A stretch of 64,000 bases of DNA. It comes from Pseudomonas fulva NBRC 16637 = DSM 17717. GTDB lineage: Bacteria > Pseudomonadota > Gammaproteobacteria > Pseudomonadales > Pseudomonadaceae. Positions 43,482 through 52,122 of this stretch are shown here, piece by piece. Location: assembly GCF_000730565.1 (NCBI RefSeq), contig NZ_BBIQ01000019.1, forward strand, positions 40,206 through 104,205, in the 5' to 3' direction. Position numbers and translations under genes: made by a program. Within the stretch, counting starts at the first letter, position 1; every line of letters begins with the position of its first letter. The notes below the pieces were generated by a model, which saw only the letters and a list, made by a program, of their open reading frames with translations, ran no database searches and was not told where the DNA came from.

Positions 43482-44164
43482 CCCCGCGCATCGAAGTGGT
43501 CGGTATCGATTGTCTGATGGTGCGCCTGTTCGAGCGCATCGAGGAAGCCAACATGCCCTGGGTGCTTGCCGCCAGCCAGCGCTTGCAAGCAGCGTTCGGT
43601 GCGCACTTGCGCGATCTGGTGCCGTCCTACACCACCCTGATGGTGCATTTCGACCTGGCGCCGGCCGATGCACGCTGCCTGATCAGGCAAGCCCTTGAAG
43701 GGCTACAGCCTGGCACTGACAGCAGCGGCTGTCGGCACGAGATACCGGTGTGGTACCACGCCAGCGTCGGTCCGGAGTTGCCCGTGCTAGCGCGTCAGGC
43801 AGGCCTGAGCGAAGCTGAGGTCGTGCGCTTGCACAGCGAACGTGACTACCCGGTGTTCGCCCTAGGGTTCGCGCCAGGTTTCGCGTTCATGGGGCTGGTG
43901 GACGAACGGCTGGCCACCCCGAGGCTAAGCACCCCGCGCAAGCAGGTGGCAGCGGGCAGTGTCGGGATTGCCGAGCGCCAGATCGCCGCCTACCCGGCCG
44001 TTTCACCCGGTGGTTGGAACCTGATCGGACGGACGCCGGTACGGTTGTTCGACCGTGAGCGCGACGGCTACAGCCTGCTGCAACCGGGTGACCGCGTCCG
44101 TTTCGTAGCGGTGACGCGGCAGGAATTTCTGGCGTTGGGCGGTGATGAAGAGGCACAGGCATGA
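43478..44164 (+). CDS. pxpB: 5-oxoprolinase subunit B (KipI-like)
   Basis: 228 residues. The conserved region is DYPVFALGFAPGFAFMGLVD, TPRLSTPRKQVAAGSVGIA, and TAAYP-like QIAAYPAVSPGGWNLIGRTP. Together with PxpC it forms the carboxylase/amidase-like half of the enzyme. It overlaps pxpA and pxpC by 4 bases each (ATGA), indicating strong translational coupling. Confidence 0.94.
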   Translation: MTPRIEVVGIDCLMVRLFERIEEANMPWVLAASQRLQAAFGAHLRDLVPSYTTLMVHFDLAPADARCLIRQALEGLQPGTDSSGCRHEIPVWYHASVGPELPVLARQAGLSEAEVVRLHSERDYPVFALGFAPGFAFMGLVDERLATPRLSTPRKQVAAGSVGIAERQIAAYPAVSPGGWNLIGRTPVRLFDRERDGYSLLQPGDRVRFVAVTRQEFLALGGDEEAQA

Positions 44165-45081
44165 AGCACTTGCGAGTCGAGGCCAGCACACCGCTGTGTG
44201 CATTACAGGATGCGGGTCGCTTTGGCGTGAGGCACCTTGGGGTCACCCAGGGCGGTGCTCTGGATTGGGTCGCGATGCACTGGGCCAACTGGTTGCTGGG
44301 CAATGCCCTGCAGGCTCCCGTCGTAGAGGTTGCCTTGGGTGGGTTCAGCGTGGTGGCGCAGCATGATTGCGTGCTGGCGCTGGCCGGGGCCGACTTGGAC
44401 GCGCACATCGACGATCAATACCTGGCCCCTTGGCGCAGCTTCACCCTGACCAAGGGGCAGCGCCTTACTCTCCGGCAACCCCGGCGGGGCGTACGCGCTT
44501 ACCTGGCTGCACCGGGCGGTTTCGATGCCGAGCCTGTGATGGGCAGTTGTGCCACGGTCGTGCGTGAGGGGCTGGGCGGAGTCGATGGCCAGGGGAGTGT
44601 GTTGCGTGAAGGTCAATGCTTGAGTTTTGCCGGTGCAGCGAAACCGATCGGCGAAGTGCCTGATCGGGCGCGCCCTGAATATGTTGCCAAGCCCACCTTG
44701 GACCTGGTGATCGGCGCGCAGATCGGCGACTTTGCCGGCCTCAGCCTGTTCGATGCCTTCAACCGCGACTGGACACTGGATACCCGTGCCGACCGCATGG
44801 GTATACGCCTGCTTGGCCCACCTCTGGTTTACCAAGGCCCGGCCATGATCTCCGAGGGCATTCCCCTTGGCGCCGTCCAGGTCCCGCCCGACGGGCAGCC
44901 GATCGTGTTGCTCAATGACCGCCAGACCATCGGCGGTTATCCCCGCCTGGGGGCGCTGACGCCGCTGGCACTGGCACAACTGGCACAGTGCATGCCAGGC
45001 GCGACGGTGCGGTTCCGACCGGTAGTGCAGGAGCAGGCATGGCGGGAGCAGCAGGGGTACTTGGAACGCTGGCGAGCATAG
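44161..45081 (+). CDS. pxpC: 5-oxoprolinase subunit C (KipA-like)
   Basis: 306 residues, biotin-dependent carboxyltransferase-like domain family. Marks include LQDAGRFGVRHLGVTQGGALDW, NALQAPVVEVALGG, and DRMGIRLLGPPL. Last gene of the LysR-divergent operon MFS-pxpA-pxpB-pxpC. It is convergent with the vWA gene, 22 bases apart. Confidence 0.94.
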   Translation: MKHLRVEASTPLCALQDAGRFGVRHLGVTQGGALDWVAMHWANWLLGNALQAPVVEVALGGFSVVAQHDCVLALAGADLDAHIDDQYLAPWRSFTLTKGQRLTLRQPRRGVRAYLAAPGGFDAEPVMGSCATVVREGLGGVDGQGSVLREGQCLSFAGAAKPIGEVPDRARPEYVAKPTLDLVIGAQIGDFAGLSLFDAFNRDWTLDTRADRMGIRLLGPPLVYQGPAMISEGIPLGAVQVPPDGQPIVLLNDRQTIGGYPRLGALTPLALAQLAQCMPGATVRFRPVVQEQAWREQQGYLERWRA

Positions 45082-45103
45082 AAGGGCGCTTATCCTGGCT
45101 GCC

Positions 45104-46282
45104 TCACTTCGACAAATACCGCATCCCATCCTCCAACCCCTGCAAGGTCAGCGGATACATCCGGTCCTCGATCAGTTCACGCACCAGATGGGTTGAGGCG
45201 GTGTAGTCCCAGGCCTGGCGGGGGTATGGGTTGATCCAGATGACCTTGCGGAACTTGGCCATGATGCGCTGCATCCAGACATACCCGGCTTCCTCGTTCC
45301 AGTGCTCCACGCTGCCGCCCGGCTGGGTGATTTCGTAAGGGGCCATGGCAGCGTCCCCGACGAACACCACCTTGTAGTCGTCGCCGTACTTGTGCAGCAG
45401 GTCGAAGGTGGAATAACGCTCCGACGTGCGGCGCAAGTTGTTCTTCCACACCGTCTCATACACACAGTTGTGAAAGTAGTAGTACTCCAGGTGCTTGAAT
45501 TCGGTCCTGCATGCCGAGAACAGCTCCTCGCAGACCCTGACATGGGCATCCATCGAGCCACCGATGTCGAACAGCAGCAGCAATTTCACCGTGTTGCGCC
45601 GCTCCGGGCGCATCTGGATGTTCAGCAGCCCCGCATCGCGCGCGGTATGGTCGATGGTGCCATCGATGTCCAGCTCTTCGGCAGCGCCTTGGCGAGCGAA
45701 CTTGCGCAGGCGCCGCAGGGCCAGCTTGATGTTGCGTGTACCCAGCTCCACCTGATCGTCCAGGTTCTTGTACTCGCGCTGGTCCCAGACCTTCACCGCC
45801 TTGCCCTGGCGCTCGCCAGCGTCGCCCACGCGGATCCCTTCGGGGTTGAACCCACCCGAGCCGAACGGGCTGGTGCCTCCGGTGCCAATCCACTTGTTGC
45901 CGCCTGCGTGGCGCTCCTTTTGCTCCTGCAGGCGCTGCTTGAACGCCTCGATCAGCTTGTCCAGCCCGCCCAGGGACTGGATCTGCGCGCGCTCCTCGGC
46001 GGTCAGAGAGCGCTCGAATTCCTTGCGCAGCCAGTCCTCGGGGATCAACGCCTCGATGTGACGATCCAGGTTCTCCAGGCCCTTGAAGTAAGCGGCGAAG
46101 GCTCGGTCGAACTTGTCGAAATGGCGTTCGTCCTTCACCAGGATGGCGCGGGCCAGGTAGTAGAATTCGTCCATGTCGGCGAACACCACGTGCCGTTGCA
46201 AGGCATGGTGCAAGTCGAGCAGTTCGCGCACCGACACCGGCACCTTCGCCGCGCGCATTTCGTTGAACAGGTTGAGCAACAT
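45104..46282 (-). CDS. vWA-domain protein, MoxR partner (CoxE-like)
   Basis: 392 residues. A charged N-terminal half contains a Gly-rich stretch (GGNKWIGTGGTSPFGSGGFNP). The vWA domain occupies about 225-385 and has a MIDAS-like LLLLFDIGGSMDAHV. The canonical DxSxS is DIGGS here: the first serine is glycine. Such proteins work with a MoxR AAA+ ATPase as a chaperone pair inserting metal or remodelling a target. It lies 13 bases downstream of the moxR gene. Confidence 0.88.
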   Translation of the reverse strand: MLLNLFNEMRAAKVPVSVRELLDLHHALQRHVVFADMDEFYYLARAILVKDERHFDKFDRAFAAYFKGLENLDRHIEALIPEDWLRKEFERSLTAEERAQIQSLGGLDKLIEAFKQRLQEQKERHAGGNKWIGTGGTSPFGSGGFNPEGIRVGDAGERQGKAVKVWDQREYKNLDDQVELGTRNIKLALRRLRKFARQGAAEELDIDGTIDHTARDAGLLNIQMRPERRNTVKLLLLFDIGGSMDAHVRVCEELFSACRTEFKHLEYYYFHNCVYETVWKNNLRRTSERYSTFDLLHKYGDDYKVVFVGDAAMAPYEITQPGGSVEHWNEEAGYVWMQRIMAKFRKVIWINPYPRQAWDYTASTHLVRELIEDRMYPLTLQGLEDGMRYLSK

Positions 46283-46295
46283 GGCCCAGGCTCCC

Positions 46296-47141
46296 TCAGC
46301 GGTTGCCGCGCCGGCTCATGAAGGCCAGGCGCTCGAGCAGTTGCACATCCTGCTCATTTTTCACCAGCGCCCCGGCCAGCGGAGGGATGGCCTTGGTTGG
46401 GTCGCGCTCGCGCAGTACCGCTTCGCCAATGTTGTCGGCCATCAACAGCTTCAACCAGTCGACCAGTTCGGACGTCGAAGGCTTTTTCTTCAGGCCCGGT
46501 ACCTTGCGCACGTCGAAGAACACATCCAGCGCCTCGCTGACCAGCGACTGGCTGATGTTGGGGTAGTGCACGTCCACGATGCGCTGCAGCGTGGCCCGGT
46601 CGGGGAAGGCGATGTAGTGGAAGAAGCAGCGGCGCAGGAAAGCGTCCGGCAGCTCCTTTTCGTTGTTGGACGTGATGATGATGATCGGGCGCTGCCTGGC
46701 CTTGATGGTCTCGTCGATTTCGTAGACGTAGAACTCCATTTTGTCGAGTTCCTGCAACAGGTCGTTGGGGAATTCGATATCGGCCTTGTCGATCTCGTCG
46801 ATCAGCAGGATCACCCGTTCCTGGGCCTCGAAGGCTTCCCACAGCTTGCCTTTCTTGAGGTAGTTGCGTACGTCGTGCACCTTGTCCACACCCAGCTGGG
46901 AGTCGCGCAGGCGGCTCACGGCATCGTATTCGTACAAGCCCTGGTGAGCCTTGGTGGTGGACTTGATGTGCCAGGTAATCAGGCGCGCCCCGAACGAAGC
47001 TGCCAGCTGCTCGGCCAGCATGGTCTTGCCAGTACCGGGCTCACCTTTGACCAATAGCGGGCGCTCAAGGGTGATGGCCGCATTGACGGCCAGTTTCAGG
47101 TCGTCCGTGGCGACATAGTCACCCGTGCCTTCGAACTTCAT
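46296..47141 (-). CDS. MoxR-family AAA+ ATPase
   Basis: 281 residues. Walker A is GEPGTGKT at 33-40, Walker B is VILLIDEIDKAD with Asp115 and Glu116, sensor 1 is IIIITSNNEKELPDAFLRRC. It should form a hexamer and remodel a client with the downstream vWA protein. ATG 47141 was chosen because AGAGGAAAG lies 6-14 bases upstream; a GTG at 47174 is less likely. No client gene is adjacent, so the target is unknown. Confidence 0.92.
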   Translation of the reverse strand: MKFEGTGDYVATDDLKLAVNAAITLERPLLVKGEPGTGKTMLAEQLAASFGARLITWHIKSTTKAHQGLYEYDAVSRLRDSQLGVDKVHDVRNYLKKGKLWEAFEAQERVILLIDEIDKADIEFPNDLLQELDKMEFYVYEIDETIKARQRPIIIITSNNEKELPDAFLRRCFFHYIAFPDRATLQRIVDVHYPNISQSLVSEALDVFFDVRKVPGLKKKPSTSELVDWLKLLMADNIGEAVLRERDPTKAIPPLAGALVKNEQDVQLLERLAFMSRRGNR

Positions 47142-47335
47142 TGGGTCTTTCCTCTGCTTGGGCTTGCGGGCCACGCGCAGCCAGCCTGCTAGGCCAGACC
47201 TTGGTGGGGTGGGCGACAGGCTGGTCTCAAGTGGCCAACACAGGGTGTGTGATGGTGGCCCGACTATAACGCGGGGGTACGACGACTGAAAACGCAGACC
47301 GAGTATTCAGTCCCCGAATGCCTCGTCACCGCGCC
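47142..47335. other. Promoter region of the moxR-vWA pair
   Basis: 194 bases between the DUF748 stop and the MoxR start. GTTATAGTCGGG-type sequence on the minus strand near 47262-47270 (from CGACTATAAC) could be a -10. No other signals seen. Confidence 0.35.
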
Positions 47336-48409
47336 TTAGTCGGAATCCGGCGCGCTGCGCTCGTAGCGCGCACTGAACGCCTGCACGAAACCATTGCGCA
47401 GGATCTGCAGGAATGCCTCGAATGCGCTGATGTTCTGCCTGCGCACGCTGCCACTGAGCTCAACGCGCGTGGCGAACTGGTTTTTCGGCTGGTTCTTGAG
47501 CACGGTTTCGGTGGCACCCACCAGCGCCTCCCACACCGAGCGGAACAGGCCCTTGTCCTTGTCCTCCACGTCCTGTTGCCAGTCGAACACCTCGACGTCG
47601 CGCAGCAGGGGCTTGATGTAGCCGTTCAGGCGGCCGTTGGTCGCCTCGGCCTCGATGACCACATCGCCATGACCCGCCTTGAAGTCGAACTTGCCATAGG
47701 CGCTGGCAAAGTCGTTGAGTCGGCGCAGCTCGATACCGGTGGCACGCAGGCGGAACTCGAAGTCGTCGAAGTCGCTGAACGGATCGAAGGTGGCACGGCT
47801 CTCGACCTTGGCATCGCCTGCGACCAGGGCACGGGCTTCGAAGCTGGCGTCGCGCCGGCCGGCTTCGTCACGGATGTTTGTGAGGTTGCGAACGCTGGCC
47901 TGCAACTGCGTCGCCTTGAGCGTGACCGGGGGCTTGGAGTTGAAGTTGCGGAAGGTCAGCACCCCGTCGTCGATTACCACTTCGTTGAGCGTGATGGGCA
48001 GCAACTTGTCCAGTTGCTGACGCCAGTCAGTGCCCTGGCCGGTCTGGGAGTTCTGCTTGTCGCCGCCATCGACGAAGTTCAGCTCCGGGCGCAGGAACGC
48101 CACTTCGGCCACCACGGCGCGGTCGTACCACAGCGAATGCCAGCTGACCGAGATGTCGATCACCGGGGCGTCGAGGAAGGGCACTGGCACCTTGCCTGTG
48201 GTCTTGACGATCTTCAGCCCGTTGACGGTATAGGCGCCGCGCCACCAGGCCAAGTCCACATCGCTGACCTGCCCACGGTAGTCGCCCATGTCGGCCAGCT
48301 TTTCATTGAGGTAGTCGCGCACCAGGTAGGGCAGGGCAAGCTGCAAGGCCACCAGCAGCACGATGAGGCTGCCCAGGGCGATCAGCGGCCAGCGATAGCG
48401 GGCTCTCAT
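47336..48409 (-). CDS. DUF748 (AsmA-like) inner-membrane-anchored protein
   Basis: 357 residues. One N-terminal membrane helix (about 6-25) is followed by a long, mostly beta periplasmic domain. The DUF748 blocks are YLVRDYLNEKLADMG, WWRGAYTVNGLKIVKTTG, NFVDGG and LPITLNEVVIDDGVLTFRNF. The family resembles AsmA/bridge-like envelope proteins. The exact role is unknown. ATG 48409 preferred to an in-frame start six codons earlier. Confidence 0.85.
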   Translation of the reverse strand: MRARYRWPLIALGSLIVLLVALQLALPYLVRDYLNEKLADMGDYRGQVSDVDLAWWRGAYTVNGLKIVKTTGKVPVPFLDAPVIDISVSWHSLWYDRAVVAEVAFLRPELNFVDGGDKQNSQTGQGTDWRQQLDKLLPITLNEVVIDDGVLTFRNFNSKPPVTLKATQLQASVRNLTNIRDEAGRRDASFEARALVAGDAKVESRATFDPFSDFDDFEFRLRATGIELRRLNDFASAYGKFDFKAGHGDVVIEAEATNGRLNGYIKPLLRDVEVFDWQQDVEDKDKGLFRSVWEALVGATETVLKNQPKNQFATRVELSGSVRRQNISAFEAFLQILRNGFVQAFSARYERSAPDSD

Positions 48410-48541
48410 GGCAGTTCTCCAAGGCAAGGTGTGTGGTTGACCGCAGGGGCTGCGCCGGAGTTCGAACAGGCTTTACGGGCCTTGGGGCCGGGGCTTACCC
48501 TTGGGCCTTTCCGAGTTCTTCATCATGCCAAGGACCCTGCC

Positions 48542-49516
48542 ATGAGCCGTATATACGCAGACAATGCCCACTCCATCGGCAACACGCCCCTGGTGCAGAT
48601 CAACCGCCTCGCGCCGCGCGGCGTGACCATCCTGGCCAAGATCGAAGGGCGCAACCCAGGGTATTCGGTCAAATGCCGCATCGGCGCGAACATGGTCTGG
48701 GACGCCGAGAGCAGCGGCAAGCTCAAGCCCGGCATGACCATCGTCGAACCCACCTCGGGCAACACCGGCATCGGCCTTGCCTTCGTCGCTGCCGCCCGCG
48801 GTTACAAGCTCATGCTGACCATGCCGGCCTCCATGAGCCTGGAGCGGCGCAAGGTGCTCAAGGCCCTTGGCGCCGAACTGGTGCTCACCGAACCTGCCAA
48901 GGGCATGAAGGGCGCCATCGAGAAAGCCAACGAAATCGTCGCCTCCAACCCCGAGCAGTACTTCATGCCCGGGCAGTTCGAAAACCCTGCCAACCCGGCC
49001 ATCCATGAAAAGACCACGGGCCCTGAGATCTGGAACGATACCGATGGCGCCGTGGATGTGATCGTTGCTGGTGTCGGCACCGGCGGCACCATCACCGGTA
49101 TCTCGCGCTACATCAAGCACACCCAGGGCAAGGCGATCACCTCGGTGGCGGTCGAGCCCATCGGCTCGCCGCTGATCACCCAGACCCTGGCAGGCGAGGC
49201 GCTCACGCCCACGCCGCACAAGATCCAGGGCATCGGCGCGGGCTTCGTGCCGAAGAACCTCGACCTGTCGATCGTCGATCAGGTCATGACGGTGGGCGAT
49301 GACGAAGCCAAGTCCATGGCGATCCGCCTGATGCAGGAAGAAGGCATCCTGTGTGGTATTTCCTGCGGTGCCGCCATGGCCGCTGCCGTGCGCCTTGCAG
49401 AAAAGCCGGAAATGCAGGGCAAGACCCTCGTGGTGATTCTGCCCGACTCAGGCGAGCGGTACCTGTCCAGCATGCTGTTCAGCGACCTGTTCAGCGAGCA
49501 GGAAACCCAGCAATAA
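48542..49516 (+). CDS. cysK: Cysteine synthase A
   Basis: O-acetylserine sulfhydrylase, 324 residues, PLP-dependent, makes cysteine from O-acetylserine and sulfide. PLP-lysine is K44 in NPGYSVKCRIG. The substrate loop is PTSGNTG, the phosphate-binding loop is GVGTGGT and the C-terminal serine ligand is in LPDSGERYLS. It starts with ATG 48542 soon after CATGCCAAGGACC. Monocistronic, followed by a strong hairpin. Confidence 0.94.
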   Translation: MSRIYADNAHSIGNTPLVQINRLAPRGVTILAKIEGRNPGYSVKCRIGANMVWDAESSGKLKPGMTIVEPTSGNTGIGLAFVAAARGYKLMLTMPASMSLERRKVLKALGAELVLTEPAKGMKGAIEKANEIVASNPEQYFMPGQFENPANPAIHEKTTGPEIWNDTDGAVDVIVAGVGTGGTITGISRYIKHTQGKAITSVAVEPIGSPLITQTLAGEALTPTPHKIQGIGAGFVPKNLDLSIVDQVMTVGDDEAKSMAIRLMQEEGILCGISCGAAMAAAVRLAEKPEMQGKTLVVILPDSGERYLSSMLFSDLFSEQETQQ

Positions 49517-49586
49517 CCTGCCTTGGCGGTGACCCGAAGCAATACCTGGCGGCGGGGTTCATTGCACAATCTTCATCCGTCTCGTT

Positions 49587-49613
49587 GCGCCCAGGTGGTT
49601 TGTGCCTGGGCGC
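49587..49613 (+). terminator. Terminator after cysK
   Basis: GCGCCCAGG (49587-49595) and CCTGGGCGC (49605-49613) form a perfect 9-bp stem with a 9-base T-rich loop, 71 bases after the cysK stop and before lpxO. Confidence 0.6.
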
Positions 49614-49688
49614 GATAGGTTTATGATGCCCGGATGATTTTCCCCGGATCAGGCAGCGCTGGCCTGTGTCCCGCCCTAGGAGTGTTGC

Positions 49689-50624
49689 ATGACCGTTTCC
49701 TTCCTCGCCAAGGCAGGTGTGCTGCTGGTGTTCTTCGGCAGCGTGCTGTTCGTCCACCTGCGCGGCAAGGCCCGCCTGCCCGTGTTGCGCCAGTTCGTCA
49801 ACCATTCGGCGCTGTTCGCCCCCTACAATGCGTTGATGTACCTGTTCTCGGGCGTGCCGTCCAAGCCGTACCTGGACCGCCAACGCTTCCCGGAGCTGGA
49901 CGTGCTCAAGGACAACTGGCAGGAAATTCGCGAGGAGGCCATGCGCCTGTTCGACGAGGGTTATATCCGGGCAGCCGAAAAGGACAACGATGCCGGTTTC
50001 GGTTCGTTCTTCAAGAAAGGCTGGAAGCGCTTCTACCTGAAGTGGTACGACAAACCCCTGCCGTCTGCCGAAGCGCTGTGCCCGCGAACCGTCGAGCTGG
50101 TCAGCAGCATCCCCAACGTCAAGGGCGCGATGTTCGCCCTGTTGCCCGGCGGCAGCCACCTGAACCCGCACCGTGATCCGTTTGCAGGTTCCCTGCGTTA
50201 TCACCTGGGCCTCTCGACCCCCAACTCCGATGCCTGCCGCATTTATGTGGACGGCCAGCCCTATGCCTGGCGCGATGGCCAGGACGTGATGTTCGACGAA
50301 ACCTACGTGCACTGGGTCAAGAATGAGACCGAGGTCACCCGTGTGATCCTGTTCTGCGACGTGGAGCGTCCTTTGAACAGCCCAATCATGACCCGCCTCA
50401 ACCGCAAGGTCAGCGCATTTCTGGGCCGCGCCACCGCGCCACAGAATACCGACGATGAACGCGTGGGCGGGATCAACCAGGCTTATGCCTGGAGCAAGCG
50501 GTTCAGCAACAAGCTGAGCACGCGCGTCAAGCAGTTCAAGCGTGCCAACCCCAAGGCATACCGCGTGTTGCGACCGATTCTGGCCGTCGTCGTAGCCTAT
50601 CTGCTGTACCGCTGGTTGTTCTGA
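49689..50624 (+). CDS. lpxO: Lipid A 2-hydroxylase LpxO (Asp/Asn beta-hydroxylase family)
   Basis: Fe(II)/2-oxoglutarate dioxygenase that hydroxylates the secondary acyl chain of lipid A; 311 residues. Hydrophobic helices at both ends (about 7-23 and 291-310) hold it to the inner membrane. The iron ligands are His161 and Asp163 in NPHRDPF and His208 in ETYVHW, with the 2-oxoglutarate arginine in EVTRVILF. It acts on the laurate that LpxL adds, also encoded in this window. Confidence 0.92.
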   Translation: MTVSFLAKAGVLLVFFGSVLFVHLRGKARLPVLRQFVNHSALFAPYNALMYLFSGVPSKPYLDRQRFPELDVLKDNWQEIREEAMRLFDEGYIRAAEKDNDAGFGSFFKKGWKRFYLKWYDKPLPSAEALCPRTVELVSSIPNVKGAMFALLPGGSHLNPHRDPFAGSLRYHLGLSTPNSDACRIYVDGQPYAWRDGQDVMFDETYVHWVKNETEVTRVILFCDVERPLNSPIMTRLNRKVSAFLGRATAPQNTDDERVGGINQAYAWSKRFSNKLSTRVKQFKRANPKAYRVLRPILAVVVAYLLYRWLF

Positions 50625-50666
50625 CGACGCCCTCGACCGGGAGGGGCGCCTGCAAGGCAGTCGCCC

Positions 50667-51131
50667 TTATCCCTGGCGAAACTCGTGGGCAACGCAGTGG
50701 CGCAGCACGCCTTCCTCGAAGTCCAGAAAACCCGCTTCACGCTGGGTGATCAGGTAATACAGCAGGGTGTCGAGCGTTCGTGCCGGTGGGATGGCGATCG
50801 CCAGCATCTTCACCGCAGGTTCGCTTTCACAGGTGCACCCGAATTCCACCAAGGCTTCGCTGACCTGCTCCAGTGTCTCGGGCGGCTTGACCCGAACCCG
50901 GAACACCGAGCTGCCACTGCTGCGCAGCAAACGGGCGAACCAGTGCTGGCCAGCCTCTTCATGGGTGCAGATCACGTCACCTGGGGCGATGCCGTAGACA
51001 TGGAACGGGATGTTGTCGATCACGTAACCGTCTTCGACGGCCTTGGCCCATAGCCCTTCCACCGATGCCGGCGGATAGCCATTGGCGTCCTGCTGCAGCG
51101 GGAACAGCACTTTTTTGTAGACGCTGTTCAT
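50667..51131 (-). CDS. DUF4265 family protein
   Basis: 154 residues. EGLWAKAVEDGYVIDNIPFHVYG, then GDVICTHEE and a later VEFGCTCESE match DUF4265, a small cytosolic family of unknown function. It follows the DMT transporter gene with a 4-base overlap (ATGA), so the two are translationally coupled. Confidence 0.82.
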   Translation of the reverse strand: MNSVYKKVLFPLQQDANGYPPASVEGLWAKAVEDGYVIDNIPFHVYGIAPGDVICTHEEAGQHWFARLLRSSGSSVFRVRVKPPETLEQVSEALVEFGCTCESEPAVKMLAIAIPPARTLDTLLYYLITQREAGFLDFEEGVLRHCVAHEFRQG

Positions 51132-52015
51132 GCAGCGCCCCGGCGCCGTGCCGGGCGCAGGACCAGCCACAAAGCCACGCCGATCAGCAGGCCGCCGTAC
51201 AGGTGGGCCATCGACAACGGCTCATTCAGCAGCCAGGCTCCCCACAGCACGCCGAACACGGGGATCATGAAGGTCACGGTACTGGCTTTGACCGGGCCGA
51301 TTTCGGCCAGCAGGCCGAAGTACAGGATGTAGGCGAACGCCGTGCACAACAGGCCAAGCCCCACCAGCGAGCCCCACACCGGCCAGCCGCCCCAACTGGC
51401 CGGTGGCTGGGTAAGCACGCTCCAGGCGAACAACGGGGTAAGCAGCAGGGTCGCACCGAGCATGCTGCCCAGGGCCGACAGGCGGCTGTCCAGGCCGCTG
51501 ACCCAGCGGCGGGCCAGGTAGCCGGCAAACCCATAGCAGGTCGTGGCCGCCAGGCACGCCAGGGCGCCTTGCAAGAGGGCTGCATCCAGGGCAACAGGCC
51601 CCGCGCCGCTCAGGATACCCACGCCGAACAGGCCCAGGAAAATGCCGCTCAACTTGGCCAACGTCATGGGTTCCTTGAAGAACAACACGCCGATCAGCAC
51701 GCCCATCAAAGGGGTCGTGGCATTGAAGATGGCCGAATAACCGGCCGGCAGCACCTGGGCTGCCACCGAGTAAAAGGTGGCCGGAATGCCCGAGTTGATC
51801 ATGCCCAGCACCAGGCAGGCGCCTAACTTACCCTGGAAATCCCAGCGTACGCGCGCTGCGCCCAGCAGCGCGATCAAGCCCAGGCAGGCGATGGAGACAC
51901 GGAAGAAGGCCGTTGGCACGGTGCCCAGTACAGGGGCGATGATGCGCATGAACAGAAAGCTCGCGCCCCATACGGCAGCAAGGGTCAGCAGGCGGGCTAG
52001 GGCGGTGGGGCTCAC
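51128..52015 (-). CDS. DMT-family (EamA) transporter
   Basis: 295 residues, about ten membrane helices in two EamA repeats (about 5-140 and 150-285). Typical landmarks are AAVWGASFLFMRI near the start, PLMGVLIGVLFFKEPM in the first repeat and VLWGAWLLNEPLSMAHLYGG in the second. It probably exports amino acids or metabolites; substrate unknown. It starts with GTG after CCGGAGACC. Confidence 0.88.
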   Translation of the reverse strand: MSPTALARLLTLAAVWGASFLFMRIIAPVLGTVPTAFFRVSIACLGLIALLGAARVRWDFQGKLGACLVLGMINSGIPATFYSVAAQVLPAGYSAIFNATTPLMGVLIGVLFFKEPMTLAKLSGIFLGLFGVGILSGAGPVALDAALLQGALACLAATTCYGFAGYLARRWVSGLDSRLSALGSMLGATLLLTPLFAWSVLTQPPASWGGWPVWGSLVGLGLLCTAFAYILYFGLLAEIGPVKASTVTFMIPVFGVLWGAWLLNEPLSMAHLYGGLLIGVALWLVLRPARRRGAA

Positions 52016-52122
52016 GACGGTCTCCGGGGGCTTGGCAGGGGCGCGAGTGTACGTCAGCAGGCCGGCGGATTCTTGCGCTTTCTTGCCCAGCGAAGTTCAG
52101 CCAGTGTCCTGCCATAGCCTGT

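Noticed and set aside
47318..48541. Long in-frame extension upstream of cysK
   Set aside because: It is antisense to the DUF748 gene, and CysK family length begins at 48542.
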